The position numbers and the translations under genes are program-made. A stretch of 64,000 nt of DNA, taken from assembly GCF_016924755.1 (NCBI RefSeq), contig NZ_JAFFJX010000010.1, forward strand, positions 124,001 through 188,000, given 5' to 3'. Position 1 is the first letter of the stretch; each line of letters opens with the position of its first letter. Positions 62,680 through 64,000 of this stretch are shown one piece after another. The notes beneath the pieces are model-generated. The model did no database searches. It worked only from the letters and a program-made list of their open reading frames with translations, and was not told the origin of the DNA. The DNA comes from Longitalea arenae. Lineage in GTDB: Bacteria; Bacteroidota; Bacteroidia; Chitinophagales; Chitinophagaceae.

Positions 62680-63132
62680 ATGAAAAAGGCATGTTACATT
62701 TTGTTTGTTTTTGTAATATCTGCATTGGTTGCCTGCGACAAAGACAATAAAGGCCAGGACGACCGCGGAACAAGGGATTTGCAGGGAGGCTGGGCATTGA
62801 GGGAGAGATCTGCAGCAATGGGACCCATCATAACATATAACAGTGGAACAGAGCATATACTCACGTTCCGGGAAAATAAATACTACATCTATGAAAGCGG
62901 TGAAAAGATAGCGGAAGGAACTTATACCACAATGATAGACACTACGGTTGAGCAAAATGTTTGTCTCGTTGGCCTTGCTTCTGACTTTAACAGGCGCATT
63001 GTATTTGATAACGATCTTTCGTCGCCCAAAATATTCTTTTATGTAAATAAAGACGAGCTCATTACCATCTCCGGCTGTTATGCGATCGATGCCGGCCAGA
63101 AAAAGATCTATGGGCGTTTACGCAGTTTATAA
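62680..63132 (+). CDS. Lipoprotein, lipocalin-like beta-barrel
   Basis: 150 residues: signal peptide and lipobox LVAC (Cys19), acidic linker, then a beta-rich domain (LQGGWALRERSAAMGPIITY, HILTFRENKYYIYESGEKIA, EGTYTTMIDTTVEQNV, SPKIFFYVNKDELITISGCY) of the lipocalin-like or DUF-type 100-residue barrel often found in Bacteroidota. Function unknown. Confidence 0.75.
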   Translation: MKKACYILFVFVISALVACDKDNKGQDDRGTRDLQGGWALRERSAAMGPIITYNSGTEHILTFRENKYYIYESGEKIAEGTYTTMIDTTVEQNVCLVGLASDFNRRIVFDNDLSSPKIFFYVNKDELITISGCYAIDAGQKKIYGRLRSL

Positions 63133-63134
63133 TA

Positions 63135-63245
63135 CCAATGTGATCATTAGCTAATTTTATAATACACACGGAAATCTGCCATTGCCCGGTCATTATAAAA
63201 TTGAAGCATTATCACATTATCACATTGTGACTTTATCACATTTTT
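63135..63245. repeat. Inverted word repeat after the lipoprotein
   Basis: Left: GTGATCATTAGCTAATTTTAT; right: AAAATTGAAGCATTATCACA, TTATCACATTGTGACTTTATC. Right-hand words recur at 51978. Confidence 0.8.
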
Positions 63246-63325
63246 ACAAGCGGTTTAACCGCAGGATGGTAGTTGGTTTAGAAATAAAGTTTGTATTAAT
63301 TTTATTTTTTAACCGGCTACCACTA

Positions 63326-64000
63326 ATGAGAAAAATACTCGCGATTCCCGTTTTGATGCTGGCAGCGCTGAGCGCTTCCGCCCAAAAAAAGCCCCTTACG
63401 CATGCCGTGTATGATGGCTGGCAAAATATCAATGAACGTTATATCAGTAACAATGGCAAATGGGTGGTATATACCATCACACCACAGGAAGGGGATGCTA
63501 CCCTTGTGATACAGGCCACAGATAATTCTTACAAAAAAGAAATACCGCGCGGTTATGCAGCCGCTATTACCGAAGACAGCCGCTTTGTGGTCTGTAAAAT
63601 AAAACCGCATTTTGCGGCTACCCGCGAAGCTAAGATCAAAAAGAAAAAGGCAGATGATATGCCGAAAGACAGCCTGGCCATTGTGGAAGCAGGCATAGAC
63701 AGTGTATTGCGTATTCCGCGGGTAAAGTCATTTAAATCACCTGAAAAAGGAAACGGTCAGTGGCTGGCCTACCTCCGTGAAAAATCACTGCCCGAGCCGC
63801 CCAAACAACCGGATTCAACGGCGCAGTTAAATAACCTGCTGCGTATGGCCGATAGCCTGGCCCGCGTGGCAGACAGTTTACGCAATAAAGCCAATGAAGC
63901 AAAAACAAAAGGTTTGACGGCCCTGAAAGCGCCCAAAAAAGAAAGCAGGGGCAGGGCGGGTGAAACCATTGAAGAAGGCACTGAACTGGTGCTGCGGAAT
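63326..64000 (+). CDS. Probable S9-family peptidase, 3' truncated by window
   Basis: 225 residues visible, open to the window end. Signal peptide (KILAIPVLMLAALSASAQ), then KPLTHAVYDGWQNINERYIS, NNGKWVVYTITPQEGDATLV and DSRFVVCKIKPHFAATREAK, KIKKKKADDMPKDSLAI, which match the N-terminal propeller region of prolyl-oligopeptidase-like exported peptidases in Bacteroidota. The catalytic domain is not in the window, so the assignment is provisional. Confidence 0.65.
   Translation, partial: MRKILAIPVLMLAALSASAQKKPLTHAVYDGWQNINERYISNNGKWVVYTITPQEGDATLVIQATDNSYKKEIPRGYAAAITEDSRFVVCKIKPHFAATREAKIKKKKADDMPKDSLAIVEAGIDSVLRIPRVKSFKSPEKGNGQWLAYLREKSLPEPPKQPDSTAQLNNLLRMADSLARVADSLRNKANEAKTKGLTALKAPKKESRGRAGETIEEGTELVLRN

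Overview
The window is about 64 kb of a Bacteroidota chromosome, most likely family Chitinophagaceae (a Chitinophaga/Niastella-like soil bacterium). This is an inference from: a T9SS C-terminal sorting domain protein, many TAnnTTTG (-7) promoter boxes, zinc-free L36, an infA-rpmJ-rpsM-rpsK-rpsD-rpoA-rplQ cluster followed by carA, DUF6702/HupE/M1-peptidase neighbours, Mpl, a UbiA-type prenyltransferase with the long first loop, and many small SusD-less lipoproteins. No prophage, insertion sequence, CRISPR array, rRNA or tRNA was recognised; almost everything is chromosomal core or family-level accessory content.

Layout. 0-6 kb: end of aconitase, a GH18 chitinase, a YfcE-like phosphoesterase, an AHSA1/SRPBCC protein, homogentisate dioxygenase. 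6.1-13.3 kb: a self-contained tripartite ABC-2 efflux operon (TetR, TolC, lipid-anchored HlyD, two separate ATPases, two permeases; YbhGFSR-like) with the same TetR operator repeated in front of the regulator and in front of tolC. 13.3-17.3 kb: lipoprotein, aldo/keto reductase, then a second TetR unit with its own operator pair controlling a small HMA-like protein and an MFS exporter. 17.5-23.9 kb: conserved hypothetical gene, the ribosomal alpha operon, carA, aroQ. 24-33 kb: exported MORN-like protein, delta-60 repeat T9SS cargo, M1 peptidase, HupE, DUF6702, CorC-like, PAP2. 33-54.9 kb: LTA-synthase-like sulfatase, methyltransferase, phosphohexomutase, cysteine desulfurase, gluconokinase-like kinase, HGSNAT-like membrane protein, mutS, trmH-like, ubiA, ruvX, def, rluD, lipB, PLP enzyme, sugar nucleotidyltransferase. 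55-64 kb: a sigma factor translationally coupled to a membrane protein joining an anti-sigma-like N-terminus to a periplasmic trypsin-like protease; a small Asp/Thr-rich lipoprotein; a 22-bp tandem array; a 44-residue lipoprotein; mpl; DnaQ-like nuclease; GT2; EamA transporter; a lipoprotein; and the start of an S9-like peptidase running off the window.

The structure not explained by genes is mainly in the spacers. Nearly every spacer longer than about 50 bp, even inside the ribosomal operon, holds short words of 7-12 bp repeated in tandem and again as the inverted complement on the other side of a unique centre, usually starting at or within the preceding stop codon. The words differ from spacer to spacer but come from a limited set (GCTGATTTGCTAAT, TGTGATAATT, GATTTCGAGATTT, CAGGTTACAGG, CAATGGTGAATGG, GTCAAAT, GCTTGAAGC, GGTAACCGGTAAC). 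Two further arrays differ in kind: a 98-bp tandem unit at 47.05-47.45 kb and a degenerate 22-bp unit repeated about 18 times at 57.32-57.71 kb. The best candidates for something undescribed are this spacer-repeat system, the 22-bp array, and the sigma / anti-sigma-protease fusion pair.
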